Positions 34,700 to 48,150 of a DNA stretch of 64,000 nt are shown here, in pieces (positions within the stretch are counted from its first letter, which is position 1; the number at the start of each line of letters is the position of its first letter). The notes under the pieces are model-generated. The model saw nothing but the letters and a program-made list of their open reading frames with translations, was not told where the DNA came from and did not search any database. The DNA is taken from the NCBI RefSeq assembly GCF_000340215.1, contig NW_006921532.1, positions 9,081,172-9,145,171 of the forward strand, read 5' to 3'. Origin of the DNA: Pseudocercospora fijiensis CIRAD86 (taxonomy: Eukaryota > Ascomycota > Dothideomycetes > Mycosphaerellales > Mycosphaerellaceae). Position numbers and translations under genes: made by a program.

Positions 34700-35880
34700 T
34701 ATTATCGCTATCTGTATTATTACTATTATTAGCGTCGTTAGTCGAATAGTTAAGGCTAAGGTATAAGTTGCCTCGCTGCCCGCCGGACTGTTACTACTAC
34801 TACTTTAGTAAGTTATTTAACTTATCTTAATTATCTTAATTCTTCGGATTCTTGCGACACTCTTCGGTTATGTAATTAGTCGCTTTTAGGTAATACTTGC
34901 AAGTTGCACTTCTTATTGCCCTTCGACTTGTCGTCCTTCTTTAGCTAATTAGAATTAGAGCGGTTAGCGTTAGGACGATTAGAGTTGATATTAGCGAAGT
35001 TAGCAGTATAGGTAGCTTTATTGTCCCTAGCTATATTCTTATCTATAACATCCGTAATTAACCTGTTAAGTATAACTATAGAGGCTCTACTCTTATTACG
35101 TAGGATTTTACGCTTAGATATAGTAAATTAAGATAACTTAGGTTAAGCGCTAAGGTATATAATAAATTAGTATACGCTTTAGCGATCGGAGATAGCTAGA
35201 TCACCCTTCTTTAGAAGTTGTAACTTAGCGCGATAGTCGTTATAGAAGCCTTCCAAATTGTCGCCTATATAGCGTAATATAATCTACTTAACATACCGAG
35301 CATATTCCTTAGCAAGACCTCCTAGCTTGTAATCGGCTTTAAGACGATCCTATACCTCTTTTGCTATATAGAGGCTAATAAGGGTTGCTTAGATGTGCGT
35401 CTAGCAGTTAGTAAAGAGAAAGGTACGTACTTAAGACGATTTGATATCGAATTTATCTTCTCGTTGTTTAAAATCGGTCTGCTTCTTATTTAACTAGCGA
35501 ACGGGTTTCTTACGCGTGCCGTTAGTATATTTGAAGAGACTAATACCTCGTAAAGCGCTTTCAGCGCCGTCTACTTAGGTAGTGTAATTAACTTTGCCTT
35601 TAAGCTTAATGCCTAATTAAGGCATAGAGCCGGAATAAGAGTACGTTGTTACTGCTATAATAGGCTTCTGTTCCTTCTCTTCCTTTAGATATTAACCTAG
35701 TAGTCCTTCTTCTTCTTCTATCTACGCGTAGACGCGTATTAGTCGGAGGTTTGACGCGATACGCGCAAACGGTAATTTTTAAGCGATCGACGACGACGAT
35801 AGGTTAAAGGACGAAGCTATATATTACCGGAGTGTCTATTAATTAATTCAACGATAGATCGGAGGTGCTAGAAGCGTAGG
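34700..35880 (-). pseudogene. Copia-1 gag with zinc knuckle (RIP-decayed)
   Basis: Minus-strand frames from about 35,860 lead to a decayed CCHC knuckle at about 34,845-34,910 (CKYYLKATNYITEECRKNPK; the missing Cys/His are Tyr after RIP). Confidence 0.78.
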
Positions 35881-35893
35881 GTAGCTTATAACC

Positions 35894-36029
35894 ACTCAAT
35901 GTAAGAACACTAGTAGATTAGAGGTCTACGGGTTCTACGAAGAAGAGGTAGCGATGCTAAGAACTCTCGGGCACGTAATCGTAGCCTAAGGCTGCGGCTA
36001 GCACGGCTAGTAGTCTAGATACATCAAGT
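35894..36029 (-). repeat. 5' LTR of Copia-1
   Basis: 136 bp, pairs with 29,929-30,064; flanked on the right by ATTAT (36,030-36,034). Confidence 0.88.
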
Positions 36030-36034
36030 ATTAT

Positions 36035-39000
36035 AACATAATAGCTAATATAGCGAACTGTAAAGCGTTAGTCTCAATTCGGATCTGCTTACTTAGTACG
36101 AAATAGTATAATAAGGGGACTTTAGTAAAGCGTTACTTTAGACCGTTAAAAGCGGCTTATACTCTGTTAGTCTATTTGAACTCTCTAGTTAGGTTAGCCT
36201 TAGTTTTGGTAAGCTTAGTTAATAGCATTATATGCCTCGAATAGCTCTTAATAAACCGGCGGTAGAAGTTAGTAAAACCGAGGAATAATTGAAGCTCTTT
36301 AATAGACGTAGGAATAGGCTATTCGGTAATTGTTTTAATCCGATTAGGATTAGCCTTAATACTATTAGTTAATATAAGGAAGCTAAGGAAGGCTACCTCT
36401 TTAGTAGCAAAGGTGCATTTAGAAGGCTTGTAATATAGGCTATAGGCTCGTAGGCGGTCGAGGACCTTGCGTACTATAGCCTAGTACTCTATAATATTAG
36501 GCAAATAGATATAAACTAGGATGTTATCTAGGTAAACTATATAGAGGTGGTCTAGTAGGCCCGAAAGGGCACGATTAATATAGGACTAGAATGTTATAGA
36601 GGCGTTTGCTAGCCCAAATAGTATAACTAAATACTCGAAATAGCTATAGCGGGTACGGAAGGCTGTTTTCTATTTATTACCCTTACGGATGCGGATGCAA
36701 TAGTATACATCCTTAATGTCTAATATAGTATAGTAGTAAGCGCTAGAAAGGCGATCGAGGGTCTCGTTAATAAGCGGAAGTAGACAGCGGTCTTTAATAG
36801 TAATAGTATTAAGCCTACGATAGTCGATATATAGGCGTAGGCTACTATCCTTCTTTAGTACGAACAGGATAGGTACGCTAGTAGGGCTATTACTATACCG
36901 AATACGACTATTAGCTAGGTTTTCCTCTAGGTACTTACGCAATACCGTAAGCTCTCGTTTACTAAGGTTATAGAGCGGTCTAAAAGGAACCTCCTTACCC
37001 TCTATAATATTAATCTTATAATCCGTCTCTTTAAATATAGGCAATGTCGATGCTAGGTAGTGTTTAAACACATCGATATAGGTCTCTTAAATAGGCTCTA
37101 GTATACGAGCAAGCTAATTAGGGTCTATACTATTAGGGGGCATAGGTTTATCGTTATTACTACCGAGTAGGTCGGTAGTCGGATTAGCTAAGGCGGAGGC
37201 TAGGGTTAGGTTACTAATAAACAGGACCCTAATATTATTAGGGCACTCGCTAATATCGATATGCTTAATATCCTCTTTCCTAGCGATTCTAAATCGCTAC
37301 TATTAAAGGCCTAGGTCTATAACTATAGCGTAGTACTTAAGAATAGGGTTGCTAATAACAATTTCGGATAGGAGAATGTCTATGTCTACTACGTAGGTAG
37401 TAAAGTTTAGTAGGCGTTTATTACCGAGGTCGTCTTTTAGAGCTATATAAATATAGTAGGCTCTATAGGTTAAGTGCCGAGCGCTATTAAACTAAGTAAG
37501 GGTTAGTAGGTTAGTCCTAGGTAATTGCCGGAGGTCTAATTGCTTAGCTAGGCGATAGTTAATAAGGGCACTAACTCTACTTCCTAGGTCTAGCGTAACC
37601 TTAGTTTTATAATTGTTGCTATATATATCTCCTATAAGATAGGTGCGTATAATAGCTAGTATAATATCGATAGTCTTACGCCGTATAAGGCTAATAGTTA
37701 GTGCGGCGCTTATTCTTTTTTCGATTAGTTAGAAGAGCTAATAGGGGTAGCATTAGCGGCTAAAAGGTGTTTCTTATACTTAGCGGAAGCACGGTTAATT
37801 CGAGCCTAGTCCCTAGGTTTATCGTATTAGCCTAGTAGATAGCTAGTACTATTACAGTTGAAGTATTTCAATCTAGTTAGGAGACTGCCGTAGCTGTTGT
37901 TGCTGCTATTATTAGCCGAGCGGTTAGCATTATAGGGATACGAGCCCCTTCTACGGCCCCTGTCGCGGCCCCCTCTATATAGCCGCCGGCTACGGCCTCT
38001 TCTACGGTCGTTATTACTATTCCTACTATTAGTATTATTGTCTTAGTAGGAACCTTGATTTCCTCCGCGGCTACTACGGTTGCTACGGTTAGTACTAGTT
38101 AGTCGGATCCTCGACTCTAGCCGTTACTAAAGCTAAACAGCTCGTTTAGCTGTTTCTACTTCGACTATAAATTAAATACGTGTTAGATTAGCCTATTCGA
38201 ATATACGGCGGCGGTCTAATTTAAGGACTAATTCCTATCTTAATTTAGGGCGTATTTTAGAGATCTATATAGAATTAGTTTTAGCCGGAAGGTTATCTTC
38301 GAGGGTCTTTAAATAGGCTTCAAATAAGCGAGCCGACTAGTTAGTCTTTTGTTTAGCTCGAAGGTATTAGTCCTAAGTATATTGTTGCCTTAGTATAGGG
38401 TTTCTAAGGGTGTCTAGTATAATAGTCTTATAGGTTTTCTACTAAATAGCGGTCTAATCGTTAAGGGAGTCGAAATAGTTATCCTATATACGCTTTAGGT
38501 CGCTATTAATATACTATATAGCGTATACGACTAAGGAATAGTTATCTAGCAGCGCTCTTAGTGCGTTGCGCTAGTTAAGCTTATAGTTACGAATGTAGTC
38601 GTTATATTGCTTACGACTAGAGCCGTTAAACACAGTGCAGTCCTTAAGCTTAGCGTCCTTCTTTTAAATAGGGACGGCTAGTAGAGAAGGTCCTGCTACT
38701 AGTTCCGATCTAGCAGTAGTTATTAGGGCTTCCTATAGGCGGCGAATTTCGAGGAGATTATCCTTTAGCTATTATTCTTAACGTAAGGCAGTAAGCCTAT
38801 TCTAAGTAGCTTCTTAAAGTCTCGCTACTAGCTAAGGACTAAAGGCTAGTTAGCTATATCGACGATTAATAATATTGTTAAGAATATCGTCGATAGGCAA
38901 TTCTAGGTCGTTACCTAGAATTATAGGTTCTTTAGTAGGCCCTCCGGCAGGCTCTTTAGTAGGCACTTTAGCGGGAGCTATACTACTAGCATTGTTATTG

Positions 39001-39200
39001 CTAGCGCTACTAGCGGCACCGCGGTTATTGTTTCGTAATAAACCGGCTATTATAAGGGGCGATACTAATAATGTATTATTAGCCCCTAAGATACGGATAT
39101 AGCGGAATTAGTAGATATCGGCCTAGTGCGATTAACTTAGTATAATAGGCCGTATAGAAGGCCTTGCTTAATAATTAGTACGGTTGTTTTAATAGAATAG
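36035..39200 (-). pseudogene. Gypsy-A copy 1 gag, protease and RT (RIP-decayed)
   Basis: Gag frames start near 39,100. A decayed zinc knuckle is at about 37,800-37,865 (KYFNCNSTSYLLG.YDKPRD), and protease at about 37,200-37,700. RT is best preserved at 37,071-36,670: [40 protein letters not shown] and RDVYYCIRI-like DIKDVYYCIRI. The frame continues to 36,035 (ETNALQFAILAIML), where Copia-1 interrupts it. Confidence 0.88.
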
Positions 39201-39322
39201 TACGTATAGGTCCCGTTCTTTAGGCGTAATATAGTTAAATCGATAGTTTTCGTAGCTATACCGCTAAAAGATTAAAATAAGGACTATCTAGCTACTACCC
39301 TTAAAGGGTAGATCGAATACTA

Positions 39323-39519
39323 TATAAGAAGGGTATATTAGTAGGTAGATAGGGTAGTAGTAGGTATAGGTAGTATTCGATAAGGAGCTAGGAGGAGAGG
39401 GAGGAAAGCGGGCAAGTTAGCCTATTACTAAGCGCTAAGCCCTACCTAAGGCATTAAGACCCTAGCTTTACTCGAGCCTAGTTATATACTAATTACGTGC
39501 GACCTCTTTAGTCCTAACA
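39323..39519 (-). repeat. 5' LTR of Gypsy-A copy 1
   Basis: Plus-strand ends TATAAGAAGGG...CCTAACA; 197 bp; TSD CTTCG follows at 39,520. Confidence 0.92.
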
Positions 39520-39524
39520 CTTCG

Positions 39525-42500
39525 GCGATCTAGGCGAAGATATATACTATTTAGACCCGTACTAGTCTAAGTATAGGGCCTACTTTAGCGGTATCGGCAC
39601 TCCCCTTTCGCTTATAGCTAAACTCCCTTACGAGATTAAGGTACTATCTAGTATTCGTCTATATCTTTCGTCCGTATACGCCTATAAGGTCTACGGTTAC
39701 GAATTCGTATCGAGGAATCTCTTATACTATTACGTTTATACTAGCTACTCGAAGAAATTAGCTCCGCCGCCGCCGATATAGCAAAGATTGCTAGACAACC
39801 CTATAGTCTACCGATCTATAGCGCTGCCGTTAGTATAGCGCGGCTACGCCTTTCGCAACTTTTAGTATATAACGTTTCCCTACCGATTTTCGCCCTAGGG
39901 CGCGACAGAGTAGATTTGTTTAGATACCGGCTATACTATAACTCTCGCCGATAAAGCATTTATACTATAGTAGCGTCCCGATATTTAGATTCTTTATCTC
40001 CGCGAGCCGCTTAAGATTAGGGGTATTGTAGGAGCTTAGGCTATATCCGAGTATATTTAGTTAGACTTTTATATACTATCGTAGTATATAGACGGTACGG
40101 TAGCGCTCGCCTATATAGTCCGCGAGGTTTACCTAGTTCCGAGTCTAAAGGCTAAGATCCTATAGGGAATAGACGCGGTCGCTATTAAAGGCATAAAGAT
40201 TAACGTGCTAGCGAGGAAGGTTACGGTTACTAATTAGGGCAACGCTACCTTTAAGGTTAGCGTAAAGCGGAAGAAGGGTAAACCGGTCCTTAATCGCCCT
40301 ATACGCGTAGTAAGCGATGTCTAGCTTCTACCTCGTTCGGTAACTATAGTCCTAGTTAATTTCGCCGGCGATCTACTACGATAACGCGACTTCTTACTAG
40401 AGGTAGGATTAGTACTATAACCGTACGGATCTGCCTAGGGATTGTCTACCGGATCGCCGCCGCTAGTGTCGGTATATAACTAGTTAGTAGACTCGTCCTT
40501 TACGTATACGTAAGTCCGTAATAATTCTACCTCCGAGGTACTACTAAACGCCGGCTAGCGAATTAGTACGCTACTAGATTCCTCTTTTAAAGGCGCTTTT
40601 TACGTAGATGCCGAGGATTATAGGCTAGCCGCGTTAAATCCGAACGCTCTAATAACTATAGCCGAGCTCGAGTAGAAGTACGATTTAGGTATAACTATCT
40701 ACGGCGCGCCGGATCGGGCGGACGCGATCGCCGTAGTAGTAGAAAAATATCCTAAGCTCTTTACGGATCGGCGTACGATTGTCGACATTCCTAAGTCTAA
40801 ATATATACCGATTCCTACGGCCCTAGATTACCTTAATAAGCTCCCGCCGCCGAAGGTAATTAATTTAGGAAAGCGGGATTAGGAAGTAGTCGATAAGATA
40901 TACGACGATCTCTATAACTAGGGCAAAATAGAGTTTACTACCGAACTAATACCCTTCGGGTTCCCTGTCTTTATAGTTTAGAAGCGCGTGCCCGATAGAA
41001 AGGGCAGTAACGTTAATAAGCCTAGAGCGGTAGTAGACATTCGCGCCCTAAACTATATATCTATACTAGATAGCTACTAGATTCCGCTCTAGGCCGACCT
41101 GTTCGGCCTCCTAGTAGGATGCAACTATATTAGCACTATAGACTGCCTAACATTCTTCTACTAATAGGGAGTACGTAAGGAGGATCGCTATAAATTAGCG
41201 ATTAATACCTACCGTAGGTAGGAGTAGTTTAACGTAGCTATTATAGGCTACTCGAACAGCGTATAGTTCGTTTAGCGGAAGCTAGATCGTATCTTACGCG
41301 ACTATCGGGGTTTCGCTCGAGTATATATCGATAATATCGTAGTATTCTCGCGGACGCTAGAGGAGTATCTACGCTATTTAGAGGAGGTTTTTCGCCTACT
41401 AGACGCGGTCTCTATTAGTATTAGTCCGAAGAAGACCTTTCTCGGCTTCCCGTTAGCGATATTGCTAGGCTAGCACGTTAGTAGGCTAGGTCTCGCGACG
41501 AGCGATAAGAAAATCGCCGCGATTACCTCGCTCTAGTTCCTAGAGTCCGTCTAGAAATTAGAATACTACCTTAGCTTAACTAACTAGCTCCGTTAGTATA
41601 TACCCTATTACGCGTAGATAGCCGCGCCTTTATAGGCCGAGAAGACTAGATTGCTTAAGGGAGCGCCGCTAATAGGTAATAGAAGGCGACGGTATATCGC
41701 GACGACTCCGCTAGGGGAAAACCTATAGCATCGCCTAGAATTAGTTAAGGCATTTAATTACCTCTAGTCTATATTTAGGTCGCCCGAATTCCTCTATTAC
41801 TTCGACTACTCTAGGCGACTTTACGCTAATATAGACTTATCGAGAGAGTTCGGGTATAGCGTAGTAGTCTACTACGTTAAAGGCGATCCGGAGCCGCTCT
41901 TCGACGAATACTATATACGGCAAGGCGTAACTGTTTCCTCGCTACCGTATCTAGCCGATTCTGTTCCTAATCCTAAGCCGTAGGCTAAGCGACGCGGAGA
42001 AGAGATACTAGCTAACGGAGCTAGAATACTCCGGGATCGTCTAGATAGCAAGAAAAATCGGCTATTTAATATACGCTTTAGCGTATCCTACTACAATCTT
42101 TACGGATTACTACGCCGTAGTAGGCCTTACTAACTCGGTTTTGCTAACTACGACGACGGATACGGGCAAGCAAAACCTTAAGCTAGTACGGGTATCTTTA
42201 TACTTGTCTTAATTTCGTACTAGTATAGTACACCGCCTAGGCCGTATCTACCTAGTTCTAGATGCTCTTAGTCGTCTTCTCGGCGACCTCGAATCTCTTA
42301 AAAAGGATCCGGAGGCCGAGAATCTAGATCCCTTTACATACTATAGGTACGGCGGTTCGTCTAGTCTAGGGGCGTTCTACGCAATCCTAGTAGAGATAGA
42401 TCTAGTATTTAAGCGCAAGCTTTCGCTAGCGTACGAGTATAACGACTACTAGTCGATAGTATAGCGCCTAGTACGCCGCGTAAAAGCGCGTAACGCGCTC

Positions 42501-44015
42501 GAGCGCTTATATCTCGATAGAGTAGATATCCCTACCGCTATAAAGGACCTAGTTCCGTATAATAAAGGCAAAGATCCGTTCGCTAGGGACGAGTTTAGTA
42601 ACCTCTTAGGAATTAAGTTCTTCGAGCGCGACGACCTCCTTTATTGCCGCGAATCTACGGTAGGTCGCGAGCGTTTATATATTCCTTAGTTTATAGTTAA
42701 AGACGTGTTTATATAGGCGTACGACGATCGGCACTATTAGGGGTTCTGTCGCTACTGCGACCGGCTCTAAGCGTCCTTCTATATCTAGGGTATAAGTAGG
42801 AAACTCCGTAAATATATCGACTATTACTAGTAGTGCCTCTTAATCTAGACGTAGCGTTATACTCTATATAGTAAATTGTAACCTATTCCGCTAACTAGAG
42901 GTGTTTTCTATACTATTACGGTAGATCTAGTAACGGCGCTACTAGTTAGCCCTAGTAGGATAGATACTATCCTTATATCTACGTACAAATTCTCTAAAAG
43001 AGTAGCGATAGTCGTAGGTCGCGAGGATTAGGAGGCAGCTCGGTAGGGCGTAGCGTATATCGACTACCTCTACCTTATAGATATAAGCTTCCCTATAGTT
43101 ATAATCGCTAACCGAGATCCGTATTAGCTCTTAGGCTTTATAAAATATATCTTCGACCGATTGCGCTCTAGGCTACTAACTTCTATAGCGTACTACCCCT
43201 AAACCGATAGGTAGTTAGAGAGAACGAATTAGACGGTCGAGACCGCGCTCCGGTACTAGCTCTCCGAATACCTAGGCGAAGACTAGACGTAGTATATTAC
43301 CTCTCTCTAGGCTACGTTAAACAACTCCTATAGTACTATAACCGGATAGTCGCCTAACGAAATCGTAATAGAGAAGCGTACGAACCTAGACTCGATTATA
43401 TACCTAGATAATTATCTAGACGAACTAGCGTCGGCCTAAGGTAGGATCTAGAAGGAGGCCTAGGATATAATAGCCTAGGGAGCGATAAAAATAAAAGAAC
43501 GATATAACGCTAAATATAAGCTATTAATGCTACGTCCGGGCAACAAAGTTATGCTTAAGCTCTCTATTAGACTCGGCTATTCGGGGTATAAGGTTCTAGG
43601 CTAGTCGCGTAAGTTCGGTTACCGTCGAGAAGGGCCGTTTAAAGTACTAGAGCGTATCGGTCGCCTCGTATATCGTCTCGATCTACTACCGATTATAAAA
43701 ATCTATCTAGTAATCTCTATCGCGTATCTTAAGAAGGCCCCTTCGGAGGCAGATCCCTTCGGACGAAAGGCTAATTACAAACTACCGCTAGTAGTAGCTA
43801 TAGAGGCACTTAGCGAGTATAACGAGGGAGATTCGTACGAGATAGAGAGGGTACTTAATAGGCGTATAGTCGTCCGCTATAGTAAGCCGATCCGCTAGTT
43901 TCTAGTTAAATAGCTCGGGTATAGTAACGCCTACAATATATAGTACGATATCGAGGATCTAGACGCCGCGCGAGAACTAGTCGAGGCCTTCGAGCGAGCG
44001 TATCCCGTAGACTAA
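39525..44015 (+). pseudogene. Gypsy-D protease, RT, RNase H, integrase, chromodomain-like tail (RIP-decayed)
   Basis: A retropepsin motif ICLDTGYTITLADKAFI is at about 39,913-39,963. RT spans about 40,930-41,500 with FGFPVFIV, RAVVDIRALN and the catalytic block VYIDNIVVFS (YIDD expected; about 41,320-41,350). Integrase has a decayed H2C2 finger (about 42,730-42,840), ITVDLVTALL (catalytic Asp; about 42,915-42,945), a second block at about 43,100 and SIAYYPQTDRQLERTNQTVE (catalytic Glu; about 43,180-43,235). The C-terminal part (GPFKVLERIGRLVYRLDLL, then RRIVVRYSKPIRQFLVK) resembles the chromodomain tail and ends at TAA 44,013-44,015. Confidence 0.88.
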
Positions 44016-44269
44016 CAACTGCCCTAGAAGAGTATAAGAAGAGTAGTTAGGAAAATACGCTATCGTTAGCCTTTTTTAGACAAAACGTAGCCGCGTCGGT
44101 CTAAGCGCTAACGCGGCAACGCGGCTCTAACAGAGTCGTAACGCGTTTATATCGGTAAGTAGCCTATTCCTATCGCGCTATCTTAGACCCTAACTGTTAT
44201 TATAGACGGCAACCGGCCCGAGTCGGCGATAGTCGCTATTTTATCCGCTTTATTAGTATTATTTTAAGC
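44016..44269 (+). other. Short spacer of Gypsy-D
   Basis: Between the pol stop and the extra coding region. Nothing recognisable. Confidence 0.5.
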
Positions 44270-47200
44270 ATCCTAGCCTAAATTTTCGATTAGAATATAT
44301 CCCTTATCGTTTTATAGCAATCCTTAGACGTCTCTTATCGCTAGACGAGTATAGTATTAGACGCGCCTACGATAGAGTTAGCTATAGGCGGCCCGCTATA
44401 CTAGATTTAGAAAAAACAGGTCCTTATAGCAGTTATTTCGTTTAGAGACGACGCGAAATTTATAGCGGACGATATTAAGGCATATATTAAGAAGAAATTC
44501 GGCCTACCGATATAGATAGTTAACTTCCGAGCGAGTTTAATATACGTCGACGGCTTTTTAGTAGAGGTAGGAAACGGATTGTTCGCCGTAATAGAGGAAG
44601 GTAGGGATATCTACTACTACTATAAAGAAGGCCGGGATCCCCCTAAGAAACTACGCCGCGGCGGCAACCTATTTATTACCGAGTTAGACGGCGATTAGGG
44701 AAACGACGGATAGGATAGTAGCGAGGAGGACGTAGAAGACGACGAGTTAGATAGAAATTAGAGGAATATCGGTTAGGAAGGAGGCGAAAGGGATATCGAC
44801 GATAGCGAATTAGAGGCTAATTAAGAAGGAAAGGAGAATCGCGAAAAGGAGCTAGGCGTAGCGAATAAGGCCGATCGGATAGAGATAGAGGACTATCGCG
44901 TAGCCTATCTAAACGAGCCCGGATTATGTAATATAGGCATTACTATTAGATAGTTTAATATAGCGTAGCGACGCCTATTCGCTAACGCGAGACTAATGCT
45001 CTCTAATCTAGCGCTTAAGCTACTATATAATACGAGTTTCGATTACTTACGGACTTACGTACTAGTAGTTATCGTAGTAACAAACCCGACCTACGCCTTT
45101 GCGAAAGCAAGTTAGCGAAGCGCTATCGAATCGCTTACGACTAGGCGTAATTAGAGCGCGACGCTAGCCGCCTACCTCTTCGATAACGCTTAGTAGGAGA
45201 TTCTATCCCTCCGCGGCTACTAAATCTTCTAGAAGATCGATACTATCTAGCGCGGTAACCTCGCCTAAGCGAGGAGTCTATATCTCGATAAGTAGGACTT
45301 CGTACCTAAGAGCGATAATACTACTAACGCGGTCGAGGGAGAGCACGTTTAGCGCTATCGGCCTAACTACGCGTACCTACGGGATTATACCGAGGGCGAC
45401 GCTTATTATCTACGTTCCGATTAATACGACCCTACTAGCGATATAGGACTAGGCGTACTAAAAGCTCTAGAAAACAAGTACGAAGGCGTACGTAAAACGC
45501 TTAACGAGGCAATTTAGGAGGTACGTTAGTCGTTAGGCCGGGAACGTTTACCTAATAACGGCCTATAGGTAGGGCGCGCACTATAGTTACAAGCGTTACT
45601 AGCGATTCTATTATTATTAGGACAATTAAGTTTACCTCCGCTCTCGCTATAGCTACCGTCGAATTTACCGGAACAAACAACTCTATAGCCGCGATAATTA
45701 ACTTTACCGTCGTAAGCTCTATAGACGCTACTAGTATAGCCTTAGTTAGTACCCTTACGCTCTCGCCTACGACCGGTATCCCTATAACCGCCTATTCTAC
45801 CGATATTAGTACTTCGATAGTCGCGATCGAGACCGCTACTAAGCGCCGCGGATAGCTATACTAGAATTATCTAATTCGCCTTACTACCGCTAGGTCCTCG
45901 GCCCTAAGTATACTAAGTCCGACGCGACGCCGAATTTACTTAGTATTAGCGTACGCTCGAAGAATTAAGATTACGTAGCTTCGTCGGATAACTAGAGACG
46001 CCTAAAGCTGCCTATAGTCGCTAGCTAAAGGAATTAGAAGAGTGCGACGCCCTAGTAGCTAGGATTCGGTCCTCTAGAATTAAAGGCGATAAGGAATTCT
46101 ATAGTAACTGTTACTACGATAGAGCGTAGTAGATCTTTCGAGCTTCGTTTAGACTTAACGAGGAAGGTGCTTTACTAGAGCTATTCCGCCTTAATAAGCC
46201 CTACGATTAGCAAGTAGAGTATATTTAGGCGCGCTTAAAGCTCTATCCGCTCTATCTAAAGCTATCGTATTATAATAATCGGATATAGATCCCTACCGAA
46301 CTATATTACTATACCGCCCGACTAGTATACGACCTAGACGCTACCCTTTAGGAGCGCGAGTACGACAACCCTATTACCTCCTTCCGCTATCCTAACGGTA
46401 GTTTAGAACTAGACTATTTAATCTTTCGCGTACCGGAACTTATCGAGAAGTAGGAACATCTAACGAACGAGTACGATATCCCTAACTATACCGATCCTAC
46501 TATAGAACGCAACCTTATTCGTATATATACGCGTAGAGCCCTTAACGCTAACAGCCGCCTACTCGATTTCTTAACGTTAGATACGCTATTCGGAGGAATC
46601 TTCGCCCGGTTAGTAACGTTTTAGTACGTATACTTACGTTATACGCTAAAAGATATCGACGAGTAGCCTCCTACCGACTACCGCTTCTTTACGTAACTAC
46701 CTACTATCCGATACTACGCTATTAGCCTAGCCGTCCGCTAATTCGTACGCAATTCGCAGAAATTGCTAGCGCTTCCCCTAATTTCGGTATATAACTAGGT
46801 AGAAGAAACGCTTCTCTTCGCTTATATCGTCGCAATTATAGGTAACAGACGCCCTACCCTATATACCCGCGCCTCTAACGGCTCCGACGTTACCTACCGC
46901 GTTCGAGGAGCCGACCGCGAGGTAAGCGCGAGAATAGGGTAGGATAAGGGTAGCGAGGCCGACCTTACTAACGCTCTACTCTATTAGTTCCTATTCGACC
47001 CGATTATAGGTCGATTAATAATACTCCGATTTCCGCTAGAAAACGCGTAAATAAGCGACCGGTACGTCTATATATTAATACATATAAAAGTAGCTAGCCT
47101 AATTAGCGCTAAGTAGCTCTAGCGTTACTAGGCGACTACGTTTAACGCTTAAGGGCTCCTATTGCCGCAACGCCGTTAGTTAGGCGAACTAGCCGTTACT

Positions 47201-48150
47201 TAGGACGTCGAGGATTACTACTAGCGCTACGTATACGTCTACGGCGTCTATTCCCTACGAGGAGAAGGTTATACCGCCGACCTCGTCGACCTAGATAAGA
47301 TATACGACGATATAGTTACCTATAAATCGTATAGCTATCCTTAGGTCCTAGTAGGATATCGCGAGTATATAAGCTACGCTAAGGCTAAATAGAAGAAGAT
47401 TCCTATACTTACCCTCGATAAGAAGATCGCTATCGACTAGAACGCTATTATCTAGCCGTTCTTTAGAGATAAGGACTATATAAGTAACCTATTTAAGGCC
47501 TATATAGATAAGATCGTAACTAACCCGCCTACGGGCTTTACGGTCCCTATAGGAATTATAAAGAACTAGCCGGAGAAGACGATAAATAAGAGACCGGTAC
47601 CTAACGTCTTCGTGCCGGCGACTACGAAGGAAGACGTAGTTAATTCGCTTGCAGATCGTAATAAGAGCGCTCGTTAGTATAACGTCGACGAGACGTAGGA
47701 TCCGGTATCCTCTTACCTCGTTCCTAATAACGACTATAAGCTAGATAAGGGCGACACTACGAACGCCGTTACTTTTAGTAAGATTCTGCCTTAGGCCGCC
47801 CTACCCCTATCGCGAAGCTAAAATAATAGGTCGCGACGCGGCCGCGTTAACAAATAGCTAGAAACGCGTATACGTCTACGTATAGGTAGCAACTATAGCA
47901 CTACCCTCGAAACTACTACGTATATAGCTAAGGTTATAGGCCTATATAATAGCATCGCTAAGGAAATAGATCTATACGTCCTCCGTAAGAAGGCTACTAT
48001 AGTACCGGCCGTTACCTAGCTAGAGTCCTCTACGGAGACTCCGGAGGCGAGGTATAAGCGTAAGCGTAACGCCCTTAATGCCTAGGCCGACGACGGTTCG
48101 CCTTCTATCCCTAAGCGCGGCAAGAAGCACCTATTAGTATAAGCATTAGT
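44270..48150 (+). pseudogene. Gypsy-D extra coding region behind the integrase (unrecognised)
   Basis: Long plus-strand frames with stops almost only of TAG/TAA type follow pol for nearly 4 kb. The first segment reads LDAPTIELAIGGPLY, VLIAVISFRDDAKFIADDI then KAYIKKKFGLP (about 44,355-44,510), then an acidic stretch (SSEEDVEDDELD). A second block at about 46,050-47,050 has LEELRL, EYDIPNYTDPTIERN and LTLDTLFGGIFARLV. A third at about 47,270-47,800 has GYTADLVDLDKIYDDIV and TGFTVPIGIIKN. A basic end follows (RYKRKRNAL, KRGKKH). No domain is recognised. It may be one large or two genes. Its length makes Gypsy-D about 4 kb longer than usual. Confidence 0.55.

Larger units (their letters stand above)
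29929..36029 (-). mobile_element. Copia-1: complete Ty1/copia element nested in Gypsy-A
   Basis: LTRs of 136 bp (29,929-30,064 and 35,894-36,029) are flanked by ATTAT on both sides. On the minus strand the internal part starts GGTTATAAGC next to the 5' LTR (a tRNA primer-site-like sequence). It ends with a G-rich polypurine tract (TTTAGGGGGTA, complement of about 30,065-30,075). The LTR termini inferred from both inner and outer edges are ACTTGAT...ATTGAGT, not TG...CA. Order: gag with zinc knuckle, protease, integrase, RT, RNase H. RIP stops throughout. Confidence 0.88.
26255..39519 (-). mobile_element. Gypsy-A copy 1, interrupted by Copia-1
   Basis: 197-bp LTRs (26,255-26,451 and 39,323-39,519) are flanked by a perfect 5-bp duplication CTTCG (26,250-26,254 and 39,520-39,524) within Gypsy-D. 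Coding is on the minus strand: gag near the right LTR, protease, RT, [Copia-1], RNase H, integrase, chromodomain, then the 1.2-kb 3' region and the left LTR. Without Copia-1 it is about 7.2 kb. RIP stops throughout. Confidence 0.92.

Noticed and set aside
38875..39102. Plus-strand 75-codon frame rich in Leu/Ala/Gly.
   Set aside because: It is the antisense of the Gypsy-A gag region and lacks independent support.
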